Assembly: GCA_964390295.1 (NCBI GenBank) | Contig: CAYMHR010000049.1 | Coordinates: 1-7,764 of the forward strand | DNA from: RGIG3009 sp964390295 | GTDB taxonomy: Bacteria; Bacillota; Clostridia; Oscillospirales; Acutalibacteraceae | Direction: 5' to 3' | Length of the DNA stretch: 7,764 bases | In this document: positions 1-6,961 of the stretch, in pieces | Layout of the letters: each line of letters begins with the position of its first letter | Numbering within the stretch: position 1 is the stretch's first letter | Position numbers and translations under genes: made by a program | The notes under the pieces: generated by a model | The model's input: only the letters and a program-made list of their open reading frames with translations | Told to the model about the DNA's origin: nothing | The model's database searches: none

Positions 1-1
1 G

Positions 2-211
2 TCCGTGATGGGTTGTGGTGCGCTGTGGGAAATTTTTGAGTTTATCAGCGACGCTCTGCTGGATGCCGACGCGCAACGTGTGAAGGAAGCACTGCGGCTT
101 GGTACGTCGCCGATTGCCGATACGATGACCGATTTGATCATCACGATGGCGGGAATCGCCGTATTTATTGTACTGGAGTTGCTATGGCACCGCCGAGAAA
201 ACGCATCATAA
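2..211 (+). CDS. Membrane protein, C-terminal fragment, YjdF/DUF2238-like (5' end outside window)
   Basis: The reading frame is open from the left edge and ends at TAA (209-211), so only about 69 C-terminal residues are seen. The in-frame GTG and ATG near position 5 are probably internal codons, because the conserved-looking block starts right there. The visible part reads GALWEIFEF, then about 20 polar residues, then a PIADTMTDLI block leading into a hydrophobic stretch (LIITMAGIAVFIVLELLW), and ends in a short basic tail (HRRENAS). From memory, GALWEIFEF followed by a D-T-M-x-D-L-I motif and a last membrane helix fits the YjdF/DUF2238 family of small multi-span inner-membrane proteins, whose function is not established. 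The gene is convergent with the arginine operon and shares a terminator with it, so no functional link is implied. The family call rests on these motifs alone. Confidence 0.6.
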   Translation, partial: SVMGCGALWEIFEFISDALLDADAQRVKEALRLGTSPIADTMTDLIITMAGIAVFIVLELLWHRRENAS

Positions 212-226
212 AGTGATGCAAAATAG

Positions 227-258
227 AAAGCAGCCTGTCGTGCGATAGGCTGCTTTTT
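227..258. terminator. Probable bidirectional intrinsic terminator
   Basis: A 13-bp stem (227-239 pairing with 244-256, one G-T pair) closes a 4-base loop (GTGC, 240-243). On the plus strand it runs straight into five T (254-258), a textbook Rho-independent terminator 15 nt after the stop codon of the membrane-protein gene. Read on the minus strand, the same stem is followed by TTTCTATTTT, an interrupted but usable U-rich tail, about 70 nt after the argF stop. It therefore probably ends the arginine operon as well. The rest of the 212-328 gap holds only a short AT-rich inverted repeat (264-279). Confidence 0.85.
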
Positions 259-328
259 CGATGCTTATAGAGTTATAAGACGTGTCGACTTCCTCAAAGT
301 GGGGAGCAAAGCGGAGAAATTGAAAAAA

Positions 329-1312
329 TTACAGCGTAGCCGCCATGACAGCCTTAATGGTGTGCATGCGGTTTTCCGCTTCGTCAAACACGATGGACTG
401 CTCGCTTTCGAACACCTCGTCCGTGACTTCCATACAGGTCAGACCGTAGGTCTCAAAAATCTGCTTGCCCACGTCGGTTTTAACGTCGTGGAACGCCGGC
501 AGACAGTGCATAAAGCGGCATTGCGGCCCGGCAGTGTCCATCAGTTCCTTGGTGACGCGGTAGGGGGAAAGGGCTTCGATCCGTTCTTTCCACACAGCGT
601 CCGGCTCGCCCATGGATACCCACACGTCGGTGTACAGCACGTCGGCACCGGCGGTCGCTTTGATGGGGTCCTCTTCAAATTCCAAAACGGCGCCGGTTTC
701 GGCGGCGATGGCTTGGCATTGTGCGATCAATGCGGCATCGGGGAAGTACCGGCGCGGCGCACACGCTACGAAGTGCATCCCCATTTTAGCACAGCCCACC
801 ATGAGCGAGTTGCCCATGTTGTAGCGTGCATCGCCCAAATAGACCAGCTTTTTGCCCTTCAACGTTCCAAAATGCTCGCGGATAGTGAGAAAATCCGCCA
901 GGATTTGTGTGGGGTGGAATTCGTTGGTCAGCCCGTTCCACACCGGTACGCCGGCATAGGCGGCGAGCTCTTCCACGATTTCCTGCCCGAAGCCGCGGTA
1001 TTCGATGCCGTCGAACATACGACCCAGCACGCGGGCGGTGTCAGCAATGCTTTCCTTTTTGCCGATCTGAGAGCCTTGTGGGTCCAGATACACAGGGTGC
1101 ATCCCAAGATCGGCGGCGGCCACCTCAAACGCACACCGGGTGCGCGTGCTGGTTTTTTCAAACACCAGCGCGATGCTTTTTCCTTCGCACAGACGGTGGG
1201 GGATACCTGCCTTCTTTTTCGCCTTCAAATCGGCGGCGAGAGCGAGCAACTCCTCAATTTCCGCCGGAGTAAAATCTAACAGCTTCAGAAAGCTGCGTTG
1301 TTTTAATGACAT
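329..1312 (-). CDS. argF: Ornithine carbamoyltransferase
   Basis: Transfers the carbamoyl group from carbamoyl phosphate to ornithine, giving citrulline and phosphate, in the cytoplasm. The 327-residue length is normal for the family. In order the protein shows the carbamoyl-phosphate motif STRTR (55-59), Q82 and K86 of the following loop, HPTQ (133-136), the domain-2 block GDARYNMGNS (160-169), the ornithine-binding SMGE loop (233-236) with D229 just before it, and HCLPA (269-273), which carries the catalytic-site cysteine. This is the transcarbamylase type closest to E. coli ArgF/ArgI and to ArcB. Catabolic ArcB has similar sequence, but the position as last gene of a complete biosynthetic operon argues for the anabolic role. 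The ATG lies 3 nt after the argD stop, with AGGAGG (1321-1326) inside the last argD codons, so translation is probably coupled. The stop is followed by T6. Confidence 0.96.
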   Translation of the reverse strand: MSLKQRSFLKLLDFTPAEIEELLALAADLKAKKKAGIPHRLCEGKSIALVFEKTSTRTRCAFEVAAADLGMHPVYLDPQGSQIGKKESIADTARVLGRMFDGIEYRGFGQEIVEELAAYAGVPVWNGLTNEFHPTQILADFLTIREHFGTLKGKKLVYLGDARYNMGNSLMVGCAKMGMHFVACAPRRYFPDAALIAQCQAIAAETGAVLEFEEDPIKATAGADVLYTDVWVSMGEPDAVWKERIEALSPYRVTKELMDTAGPQCRFMHCLPAFHDVKTDVGKQIFETYGLTCMEVTDEVFESEQSIVFDEAENRMHTIKAVMAATL

Positions 1313-1315
1313 TGG

Positions 1316-2488
1316 TTATTCCTCCTTGGCGCACGCCGCCTGAATGACGGCGACGGCTTCTTGCAACAGCTCCCACGGGATGTTCAGTGCCGGTAACAGT
1401 CGTACCTTTTGTTTGGCAGTCAGACACAGCACGCCGTGCTTGCGGCAATCTGCCACGACGTCGGCAGCAGGGCGCTCGGTTTCCAACCCGATCATCAGTC
1501 CCATGCCACTGACCGAGCGGATACCGGGGGCTTTGTTCAGGGCATTGAATACGTAGACGCTTTTGCGACGCACCTCGGTCAACAGGTCATCGTCGATACG
1601 GTCGAGAACGTTGATCGCCCCGGCACAGCAGACGGGATTGCCACCGAAGGTAGAACCGTGGTCGCCGTAACCGAATATGTCGGCTACCTTGTCGCTCAGC
1701 AGGGTAGCACCCAGCGGCAGGCCGCCTCCCAAGCCTTTGGCGGTGGTGACAACGTCGGGGCGGATGCCGTAGTGCTCATAAGCGTAAAGCTTGCCGGTGC
1801 GTCCGTTGCCGGTCTGCACCTCGTCTATCATGAGCAGGATGTCCTTGCGCTCCGCAAGCTCTGCAACCTGCTGTACGAACTCTTGATCCAGATTGTTGAC
1901 GCCGCCCTCGCCTTGCACACATTCCAGCAGGATGCCGGCAACGCGATGGCGTGCGATCAAGGCAATCAGTCCCTCAATCTGATTGGCGGGTGTGTGGCAA
2001 AAGCCGGGTGTCAGCGGCTGGAACAGCTCGTGAAAATGGTCCTGTCCGGTGGCTGCCAGCGTGGTGAGGGTACGACCGTGGAAGCTGTTGTCCAGTGTGA
2101 CGATGACATTGTGATCCGCTCCGTGCCGTTCAGCGGCGTATTTACGTGCCACCTTGATGGCACATTCATTCGCTTCGGCTCCGGAGTTGGAAAAAAACAC
2201 CCGTTTCATGCCGGTGCGTTGACATAAGTGCTCTGCCAGTGTCACGCACGGCTCGGTATAATACAGGTTGGAGGTGTGCTGAACCTGCGACAGCTGGGCA
2301 GTTACGGCGGCCTGCCAAGCGTCGTCGGCAATGCCGAAGGCGGTGACGCCGATGCCGGAGCCCATATCCACATAGCGTTTTCCGTTAGTATCCCATAACA
2401 AGGAGCCTTTTCCGTGTGTAACCTCTATGGGGAAACGGCGGTAGGTGTGAGCGACGTAAGTATCGTCGCGTTCTTGCAGAGTGCTCAT
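1316..2488 (-). CDS. argD: Acetylornithine aminotransferase
   Basis: PLP-dependent class III aminotransferase that converts N-acetylglutamate semialdehyde and glutamate to N-acetylornithine and 2-oxoglutarate. The 390 residues match the usual length. Visible family blocks are SNSGAEANE (100-108, cofactor phosphate contacts), SFHGRT (135-140, with the residue stacking on the PLP ring), DEVQTGNGRTG (222-232, whose Asp binds the pyridine nitrogen) and TTAKGLGGGLP (248-258), in which K251 should form the Schiff base. A STFGGNPVCCA block follows. The ATG overlaps the argB stop as ATGA (4 bp), with GGAGG (2496-2500) 7 nt upstream, which indicates translational coupling. Related enzymes accept succinylornithine, ornithine or GABA, but the neighbours make acetylornithine the expected substrate. 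In some bacteria ArgD also serves lysine synthesis as DapC; nothing here tests that. Confidence 0.95.
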   Translation of the reverse strand: MSTLQERDDTYVAHTYRRFPIEVTHGKGSLLWDTNGKRYVDMGSGIGVTAFGIADDAWQAAVTAQLSQVQHTSNLYYTEPCVTLAEHLCQRTGMKRVFFSNSGAEANECAIKVARKYAAERHGADHNVIVTLDNSFHGRTLTTLAATGQDHFHELFQPLTPGFCHTPANQIEGLIALIARHRVAGILLECVQGEGGVNNLDQEFVQQVAELAERKDILLMIDEVQTGNGRTGKLYAYEHYGIRPDVVTTAKGLGGGLPLGATLLSDKVADIFGYGDHGSTFGGNPVCCAGAINVLDRIDDDLLTEVRRKSVYVFNALNKAPGIRSVSGMGLMIGLETERPAADVVADCRKHGVLCLTAKQKVRLLPALNIPWELLQEAVAVIQAACAKEE

Positions 2489-3357
2489 GGTTTGTCCTCC
2501 GTAACCATGGTGCCGGCACCTTCGTCGGTGAGCAACTCGATCAAAATGGAGTGCTCTACGCGGCCGTCCATGATAACCACGTTCTTCACGCCCTTGTTCA
2601 GGGCTTCAATACAGCAGTTGACTTTGGGGATCATACCACCGGATACCACGCCCTGCTCGCACAGGGAACGCGCCTCGCTGATCGTGACCTCCGGGATGAG
2701 GGTGTCGGGGTCGTTGCGGTCACGCAGGATGCCGGCGATGTCGGTCATCATCACCATGCGTTCCGCCTGCATGGCACCGGCAATGTAAGCGGCGGCGGTG
2801 TCGCCATTGACGTTGTAGGCGTTGCCGTCGCGGTCACAGCCAATAGTGGAAACAACTGGAATGTAGCCTTTTTCCAGCAAATCCAGAATCGGCTGGATGT
2901 TGATGTTGGTGATTTTTCCCACGTAGCCGAGACGTTCGTCGCGCACGGTGGCTTCAATCAGGCGACCGTCCATGCCGGAAATGCCCATGGCCTTGCCACC
3001 CTTCTTTTCCAGCAGGTTGACCAGCGTTTTGTTGACCTTGCCAGCCAATACCATTTGTACGATATCAACCGTTTCCTTGTCGGTTACGCGCAGGCCGTCC
3101 ACAAATTCCGGCTTTTTATTCAGACGGGTCATCATTTCGCTGATTTCCGGACCGCCGCCGTGCACCAGCACGACCTTAACCCCGATGAGCCACAGCAGAA
3201 CGACGTCCTCCATTACCTGCTGCTTCAGCGTTTCGTTGATCATGGCGTTGCCACCGTATTTGACGACCACGATCTTGTTATTGTACCGTTTAATGTAGGG
3301 GAGTGCCTGAGTTAAAATCTCGGCGCGCTCCGCATTGGAAAAAGCGACGTTGTTCAT
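2485..3357 (-). CDS. argB: Acetylglutamate kinase, probable arginine-sensitive type
   Basis: Phosphorylates N-acetylglutamate with ATP to N-acetylglutamyl-5-phosphate; amino acid kinase fold. With the start at 3357 the protein has 290 residues. Visible motifs are VKYGGNA (K33, phosphoryl-transfer lysine), VHGGGPEI (64-71), DGLRVT (86-91, R89 for substrate), YNVNGD (180-185, D185 as the active-site aspartate) and GGMIPKV (239-245, K244). The N-terminus carries about 25 extra residues ending ALPYIKRYNNK, which match the N-terminal helix found in hexameric arginine-inhibited kinases such as those of Thermotoga and Pseudomonas and absent from the short E. coli enzyme. An H...EGAGTM segment near the C-terminus also fits that class. 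Feedback inhibition by arginine is therefore inferred. An upstream in-frame ATG at 3390 would add 11 residues, but it lies in argJ and its extension would cover the ribosome-binding site, so 3357 is preferred. Confidence 0.95.
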   Translation of the reverse strand: MNNVAFSNAERAEILTQALPYIKRYNNKIVVVKYGGNAMINETLKQQVMEDVVLLWLIGVKVVLVHGGGPEISEMMTRLNKKPEFVDGLRVTDKETVDIVQMVLAGKVNKTLVNLLEKKGGKAMGISGMDGRLIEATVRDERLGYVGKITNINIQPILDLLEKGYIPVVSTIGCDRDGNAYNVNGDTAAAYIAGAMQAERMVMMTDIAGILRDRNDPDTLIPEVTISEARSLCEQGVVSGGMIPKVNCCIEALNKGVKNVVIMDGRVEHSILIELLTDEGAGTMVTEDKP

Positions 3358-3364
3358 CGGATAT

Positions 3365-3370
3365 CCCTCC
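3365..3370 (-). promoter_or_regulatory. Ribosome-binding site that fixes the argB start
   Basis: GGAGGG lies 7 nt before the ATG at 3357 and within the 16-nt gap after the argJ stop (3374-3376). No comparable site precedes the alternative in-frame ATG at 3390. The shorter protein also begins where arginine-sensitive kinases normally begin. Confidence 0.8.
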
Positions 3371-3373
3371 GTA

Positions 3374-4603
3374 TCAGGTGCGATAATCACCGTTAATTTT
3401 TACGTAGTCGTAGGTCAGATCACAGCCCCACGCAGTGGATTCGACATTGCCGCTGTCCAATGTGACCTCGATCGTGATCTCCGGTTCCAAAAGAATTTCT
3501 TTTGCCAGTTTCTCCGAAAACGGAATGCCGGCACCGTTTTGGCAAACGGCAATCGTGCCCTTGGTCGAACGGAACGACACGCCGACCTTAGCAATGTCCA
3601 CTGCCGCACCGCTGTAACCGATAGCGCACAGCACGCGTCCCCAGTTGGCGTCCGCGCCGAACATGGCGGCCTTTAGCAAACTGGAGCAGACGACGCTTTT
3701 GGCAACCGTTTTAGCGGTTGTAAGGTCGGCCGCACCGCTGACGTGGCACTCCAACAGTTTTGTAGCGCCCTCACCGTCGCCGGCGAGCAGGCGGCACAGC
3801 TGTACCGTGACCGTGTTCAGAGCTTTGACGAACAGAGCAAAATCTTCGTTTTCCTTGGTGATGGTGGGGTTGTTCGCCATGCCGTTGGCTAGCACTGTCA
3901 CCATGTCGTTAGTGGAGGTGTCGCCGTCCACGCTGACCATGTTGAACGTGTTGACAATATCACCGGAGAGTGCCTTTTGCAGTAGTGTCGGGGCGATGGC
4001 GACGTCGGTAGTGAGAAACACCAGCATGGTGGCCATGTTCGGGTGAATCATGCCGCTACCTTTGGCAATACCACCAAGGTGGCACTCTTTGCCACCCAGG
4101 GTGAACGAAACAGCGATCTCTTTTTGTACAGTATCGGTGGTCATGATGGCTTCCGCTGCGGCAGAGCCGCCCGTGCGGGACAAGCCGGCCGTCAACGACG
4201 GGATACCTGTTGCGATGGGGGCCAAATCCAGTGGCTGGCCGATCACGCCGGTAGAGGCGACAATCACGTCCTCCGGTGCAATGTGTAGTGCCTCTGCCGC
4301 CAGCGTGCTCATACGCTCGGCCACCTCTACGCCGTCGGCGTTGCAGGTATTGGCGTTGCCGCTGTTGCAGATCACCGCTTGCGCGATGCCGTTGGCCAAA
4401 TGACGCTTAGTGACTAGCAACGGCGCTCCCTTAACCAGATTGGTGGTGTACACTGCCGCCGCCGAAGCCGGCACTTCGCTGAGGATAAGTGCCAGATCGC
4501 TCTTTTGGCGGTTACGGCGGATGCCGCAGTGGATGCCGTTGGCGGTAAAGCCGGAGGCGGCACAGACGCCTCCGGAAATCGGTTGAATCGTAGTTTCCTC
4601 CAT
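3374..4603 (-). CDS. argJ: Glutamate N-acetyltransferase (ornithine acetyltransferase), possibly bifunctional
   Basis: Transfers acetyl from N-acetylornithine to glutamate, giving ornithine and N-acetylglutamate and closing the acetyl cycle. In many Gram-positive bacteria it also makes N-acetylglutamate from acetyl-CoA. Length is 409 residues with the start at 4603. The family hallmark KGSGMIHPNMATML (181-194) is present. Self-cleavage between A191 and T192 should give alpha and beta chains, with T192 as the nucleophile. STGVIG (117-122), the oxyanion region, and CNSGNANTCNA (79-89) are also intact. The C-terminus ends GDYRT, as is usual. The gene starts 14 nt after argC stops. An in-frame ATG at 4627 would add 8 residues overlapping argC but would place the ribosome-binding site inside the coding region, so it is rejected. 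Sequence alone does not settle whether the enzyme is mono- or bifunctional; no argA lies in the window. Confidence 0.96.
   Translation of the reverse strand: MEETTIQPISGGVCAASGFTANGIHCGIRRNRQKSDLALILSEVPASAAAVYTTNLVKGAPLLVTKRHLANGIAQAVICNSGNANTCNADGVEVAERMSTLAAEALHIAPEDVIVASTGVIGQPLDLAPIATGIPSLTAGLSRTGGSAAAEAIMTTDTVQKEIAVSFTLGGKECHLGGIAKGSGMIHPNMATMLVFLTTDVAIAPTLLQKALSGDIVNTFNMVSVDGDTSTNDMVTVLANGMANNPTITKENEDFALFVKALNTVTVQLCRLLAGDGEGATKLLECHVSGAADLTTAKTVAKSVVCSSLLKAAMFGADANWGRVLCAIGYSGAAVDIAKVGVSFRSTKGTIAVCQNGAGIPFSEKLAKEILLEPEITIEVTLDSGNVESTAWGCDLTYDYVKINGDYRT
4551..4575 (-). promoter_or_regulatory. GC-rich hairpin in the early argJ coding region
   Basis: A perfect 9-bp inverted repeat (CCGGAGGCG at 4551-4559 and CGCCTCCGG at 4567-4575) with a 7-base loop sits about 29-53 nt into argJ, encoding the SGGVCAASG segment. 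In the mRNA its second arm contains CCUCC, which is complementary to the argJ ribosome-binding site (4609-4614). Two exclusive pairings are therefore possible on paper. The protein segment is itself conserved in the family, so chance is a fair explanation. Confidence 0.35.
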
Positions 4604-4608
4604 GGTGT

Positions 4609-4614
4609 CCTCCT
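4609..4614 (-). promoter_or_regulatory. Ribosome-binding site that fixes the argJ start
   Basis: AGGAGG, inside the longer run GAGGAGGA (4608-4615), is 5 nt before the ATG at 4603 and directly follows the argC stop (4618-4620). It supports the 409-residue form over the version starting at 4627. Confidence 0.8.
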
Positions 4615-4617
4615 CGA

Positions 4618-5535
4618 TTAAATGCACAGCCCGGTGGTTTCGTCCACGCCGAGCACGATGTTCATGTTTTGAATGGCGGCGCCGGAGGCGCCTTTGCCGA
4701 GATTGTCGAACAGGGCAGTGACAACGGTTTGTGTTTCATGCCCCGTAACAATGAGACGCAGGGTGTCCTTACCGGCGAGTGTCGAGGCGTAGATCACGCT
4801 TTCGTCGCCGCCGAGAGGCGCCACACTGACAAGCCGTTGTCCGGCGTAATGTGTCTGTAGGCATTCCCACACGGCGCGTACTGGCACGCCGTGTAACAAT
4901 ACCGAGGTAGCCATGCCGGCGTAAAAATCACCCAAAATCGGAGAAAACAGTGGTGCCTGCGTTAAGCCGCAGACCGCTTGCATTTCCGGCAGGTGCTTGT
5001 GATGCAGGGCGGTGCCGTAGATGCGATGACTGTCGTGACGGGGATCACGGTCGGGTGATTCGTATTCGGCGATAAGGCTTTTGCCGCCGCCGCTGTACCC
5101 GGTGAGAGAATAAGCGGTCAGCGGAAAATCGGGGGCAATCACGCTGTGGCTGACCAGCGGATAGACCGAGGCGATGAAGCCGCTGGCGTGGCAGCCGGGA
5201 TTGGCAATGCGTCGGGAGAAACGGATCGCGTCGCGATGTGTAGCGGACAGCTCGGCGAAGCCGTAAGTCCAGCCGGGTGCAGTGCGGTGCGCCGTCGAAG
5301 TGTCGATGACGACGGTGTCGGCGTTACCGACCAGCGTTACCGCTTCGCGGGCGGCCTCGTCGGGAAGGCACAAAAAGGCAACGTCGGCGCTTTGCAAGGC
5401 TTCAGCGCGCGCGTGCACGTCCTTGCGGAGCGCATCGGGCAGAGTCAGCAGAGTAAGGTCATTCCGCGTGGCCAGACGTTCGTGAATCCGCAGCCCGGTG
5501 GTTCCGGCACTGCCGTCGATAAATACGGTGGTCAT
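4618..5535 (-). CDS. argC: N-acetyl-gamma-glutamyl-phosphate reductase, short type-2 form
   Basis: NADPH-dependent reductase that turns N-acetylglutamyl phosphate into N-acetylglutamate semialdehyde. The protein has 305 residues against about 345 for the common type-1 enzyme. Its N-terminus VFIDGSAGTTGLRIHERL is the nucleotide-binding pattern of the short (type-2) subfamily, with GSAGTTG at 8-14. The catalytic cysteine is C115 in NPGCHASG. LTGYSGGGKS (144-153) and the HHKHLPEM block (178-185, with H181 as likely acid/base) follow. The C-terminal GKGASGAAIQNMN block is typical. The ATG overlaps the argH stop as ATGA (4 bp), and AAGGAG (5547-5552) lies 11 nt upstream, somewhat far, so coupling to argH translation may matter. 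All expected catalytic elements are present. The short form is best known from Proteobacteria, which makes it unusual beside otherwise Gram-positive-looking genes; gene exchange is possible but unproven. Confidence 0.93.
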   Translation of the reverse strand: MTTVFIDGSAGTTGLRIHERLATRNDLTLLTLPDALRKDVHARAEALQSADVAFLCLPDEAAREAVTLVGNADTVVIDTSTAHRTAPGWTYGFAELSATHRDAIRFSRRIANPGCHASGFIASVYPLVSHSVIAPDFPLTAYSLTGYSGGGKSLIAEYESPDRDPRHDSHRIYGTALHHKHLPEMQAVCGLTQAPLFSPILGDFYAGMATSVLLHGVPVRAVWECLQTHYAGQRLVSVAPLGGDESVIYASTLAGKDTLRLIVTGHETQTVVTALFDNLGKGASGAAIQNMNIVLGVDETTGLCI

Positions 5536-6908
5536 ACGGTAAGCATCTCCTTCACGTAGGCGATTTGGGCATCCACCGATTCGGGCGAGGTGCCGCCTTC
5601 ACTGGTGCGGCGACGCACGCAGGCATCCAAATCGATGGCATCGAACACGGTTTCGTCGAACAGGTCGCTGTATTCACGGTAGACGGACAGCGGCAGTGTC
5701 TCCAATACGTAGCCGTCGGCCAGACACCGTGCGACCAGTTGACCGGACAGCTTGTACGCATCGCGGAAGGGCAACCCGTGGGCAACCAGCCAGTCGGCCA
5801 GGTCAGTGGCGTTGATAAAACCGGTTTGCGCGGCGCGCCGCATATTGTCGGCGCAGACGTGCATGGTGGCGATCATACCGGTAAACACGGGCAAGCAGAG
5901 CTTGACAGTATCCACTGCATCGAAGATGCTTTCCTTGTCCTCTTGCATATCCTTGTTATATGCCAGTGGCAGACCCTTCAACATGGTCAGCGTGGCCATC
6001 AGGTCGCCGTACACGCGGCCGGTTTTGCCACGTACCAGCTCGGCCATATCGGAGTTTTTCTTTTGCGGCATGATGGAGGAGCCTGTGGTATAAGCGTCAC
6101 TCAGCTCCACAAATTTAAATTCCCAGCTGGACCAGAGAATCAGCTCCTCAGAAAAGCGGGAGAGGTGTGTCATCAGCAACGACAGTGCGCTGAGAAGCTC
6201 CACGCAGAAGTCGCGGTCGGACACGCCGTCCAGACTGTTGCGGCACACGTCGTCGAAGCCGAGTTGTGCCGCTTCCAAACGGCGGTCGGTGGGATAGGTG
6301 GTGCCGGCGAGCGCGCAGCACCCGATGGGGGAGCAGTTCAGACGGCGGCGACAGTCGGTCAGTCGGCCGAGATCACGCAACAGCATCATGGCGTAGGCCA
6401 TCAGGTGATGACCGAACGTGATGGGTTGGGCGCGTTGCAGGTGCGTGTAGCCCGGCAGGATAGTACCGCGGTGTGCGGTGGCCTGCTCGGTAATCGCCTC
6501 CAGCAGATCGTGCACCATGCTGATCACCGTGTTGATCTCATCGCGCAGATAGAGCCGCAAATCCAGTGCTACCTGATCGTTCCGACTGCGCGCGGTGTGT
6601 AGCTTTTTTCCTACTGCGCCGAGCCGCTCGGTGAGCACCTGCTCCACGAACGTGTGAATATCCTCGCAGGTGAGGTCGATGGCGAGCGCGCCGCTGTTCA
6701 GATCGTCCAGCGCACCTTGCAAGCCGTCGATGAGACATTCGGCTTCGGCTGGGGTGATGATGCCCTGTGCGCCCAGCATAGCGGCATGCGCCATGCTGCC
6801 GGTGACGTCCTGACGGACCATACGGCTGTCGAAACGAATGGATGAATTGAAGTCGTCGGCGAGCTTGTCGGTGGTGCCGTCGGTTCTGCCTGCCCACAGT
6901 TTTGCCAT
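5532..6908 (-). CDS. argH: Argininosuccinate lyase
   Basis: Splits argininosuccinate into arginine and fumarate, the last step of the pathway; a tetrameric member of the fumarase/aspartase superfamily. Length is 458 residues, normal for the family. Starting from MAKLWAGRTDG, the usual family N-terminus, it shows HTARSRND (104-111), GYTHLQRAQP (153-162, with H156 in the conserved TH pair), SPIGCCALAGTTYPTDR (193-209) and the superfamily signature GSSIMPQKKNSD (276-287), whose serines 277-278 lie on the flexible catalytic loop. The frame stays open upstream to a TTG at 6950, but that extension (14 residues) runs through an intergenic hairpin and the ribosome-binding site, so the ATG at 6908 is preferred. 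The gene follows argG after 66 nt and overlaps argC by 4 bp. Confidence 0.96.
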   Translation of the reverse strand: MAKLWAGRTDGTTDKLADDFNSSIRFDSRMVRQDVTGSMAHAAMLGAQGIITPAEAECLIDGLQGALDDLNSGALAIDLTCEDIHTFVEQVLTERLGAVGKKLHTARSRNDQVALDLRLYLRDEINTVISMVHDLLEAITEQATAHRGTILPGYTHLQRAQPITFGHHLMAYAMMLLRDLGRLTDCRRRLNCSPIGCCALAGTTYPTDRRLEAAQLGFDDVCRNSLDGVSDRDFCVELLSALSLLMTHLSRFSEELILWSSWEFKFVELSDAYTTGSSIMPQKKNSDMAELVRGKTGRVYGDLMATLTMLKGLPLAYNKDMQEDKESIFDAVDTVKLCLPVFTGMIATMHVCADNMRRAAQTGFINATDLADWLVAHGLPFRDAYKLSGQLVARCLADGYVLETLPLSVYREYSDLFDETVFDAIDLDACVRRRTSEGGTSPESVDAQIAYVKEMLTV

Positions 6909-6916
6909 GAAGGTTG

Positions 6917-6922
6917 CTCCTC
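6917..6922 (-). promoter_or_regulatory. Ribosome-binding site of argH
   Basis: GAGGAG lies 8 nt before the ATG at 6908 and 2 nt downstream of the T6 run that follows the intergenic hairpin. It selects the ATG over the upstream TTG at 6950. Confidence 0.75.
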
Positions 6923-6924
6923 TC

Positions 6925-6961
6925 AAAAAAGCCCACGGTCCTGCACGCAAGCGTACAGGAC
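6925..6961 (-). promoter_or_regulatory. Hairpin plus T6 run between argG and argH: attenuator, weak terminator or processing site
   Basis: In the minus-strand transcript a 10-bp stem (arms at 6952-6961 and 6938-6947, one G-U pair) closes a 4-base loop (6948-6951). Seven bases (6931-6937) separate it from six U (6925-6930), and the argH ribosome-binding site comes right after. The G-U pair is an A-C mismatch on the other strand, so the fold favours the direction of operon transcription. A second, weaker 7-bp fold containing three G-U pairs (about 6943-6952 with 6931-6937) would abut the U run directly. The 7-nt gap makes the strong stem a poor classical terminator, so partial termination, processing or no function are all possible. 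Confidence 0.45.

Noticed and set aside
806..835. Tyrosine in the GDARYNMGNS block of ArgF where E. coli has asparagine
   Set aside because: The following asparagine, which corresponds to the ornithine-contacting residue, is kept, and I believe tyrosine at this position occurs commonly in the family. It does not suggest altered specificity.
299..1279. Long plus-strand open frame (326 codons) antisense to argF
   Set aside because: It is a shadow of argF. The protein has no recognisable domain and an abnormal composition rich in His, Gly and Arg, it has no good ribosome-binding site, and the minus-strand frame encodes a full ornithine carbamoyltransferase with every motif.
1409..3315. Plus-strand open frames antisense to argD (1409-2227) and argB (2551-3315)
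   Set aside because: Same explanation: both lie wholly within intact, motif-complete minus-strand genes and show no initiation signals or family resemblance.
3703..3720. Inverted repeat CAACCG-TTTTAG-CGGTTG inside argJ
   Set aside because: Only 6 bp, within coding sequence and without an adjacent T-tract. It is of a size expected by chance in several kilobases.
5902..5930. TTGACA on the plus strand inside argH, as a possible antisense promoter
   Set aside because: At 17-bp spacing the -10 position reads GATGCT, a poor match to TATAAT, and there is no plus-strand gene to express. A second TTGACA at 3951-3956 inside argJ also lacks a -10 element.
5565..6602. Long plus-strand open frame (345 codons) antisense to argH
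   Set aside because: Antisense shadow of a GC-rich gene that rarely uses codons whose complements are stops. The product is rich in His, Gln and Gly with no domain pattern, while argH is intact on the other strand.
6909..6950. N-terminal extension of argH from a TTG at 6950
   Set aside because: It would translate through the intergenic hairpin, the T6 run and the ribosome-binding site. The conserved family N-terminus begins at the ATG at 6908.
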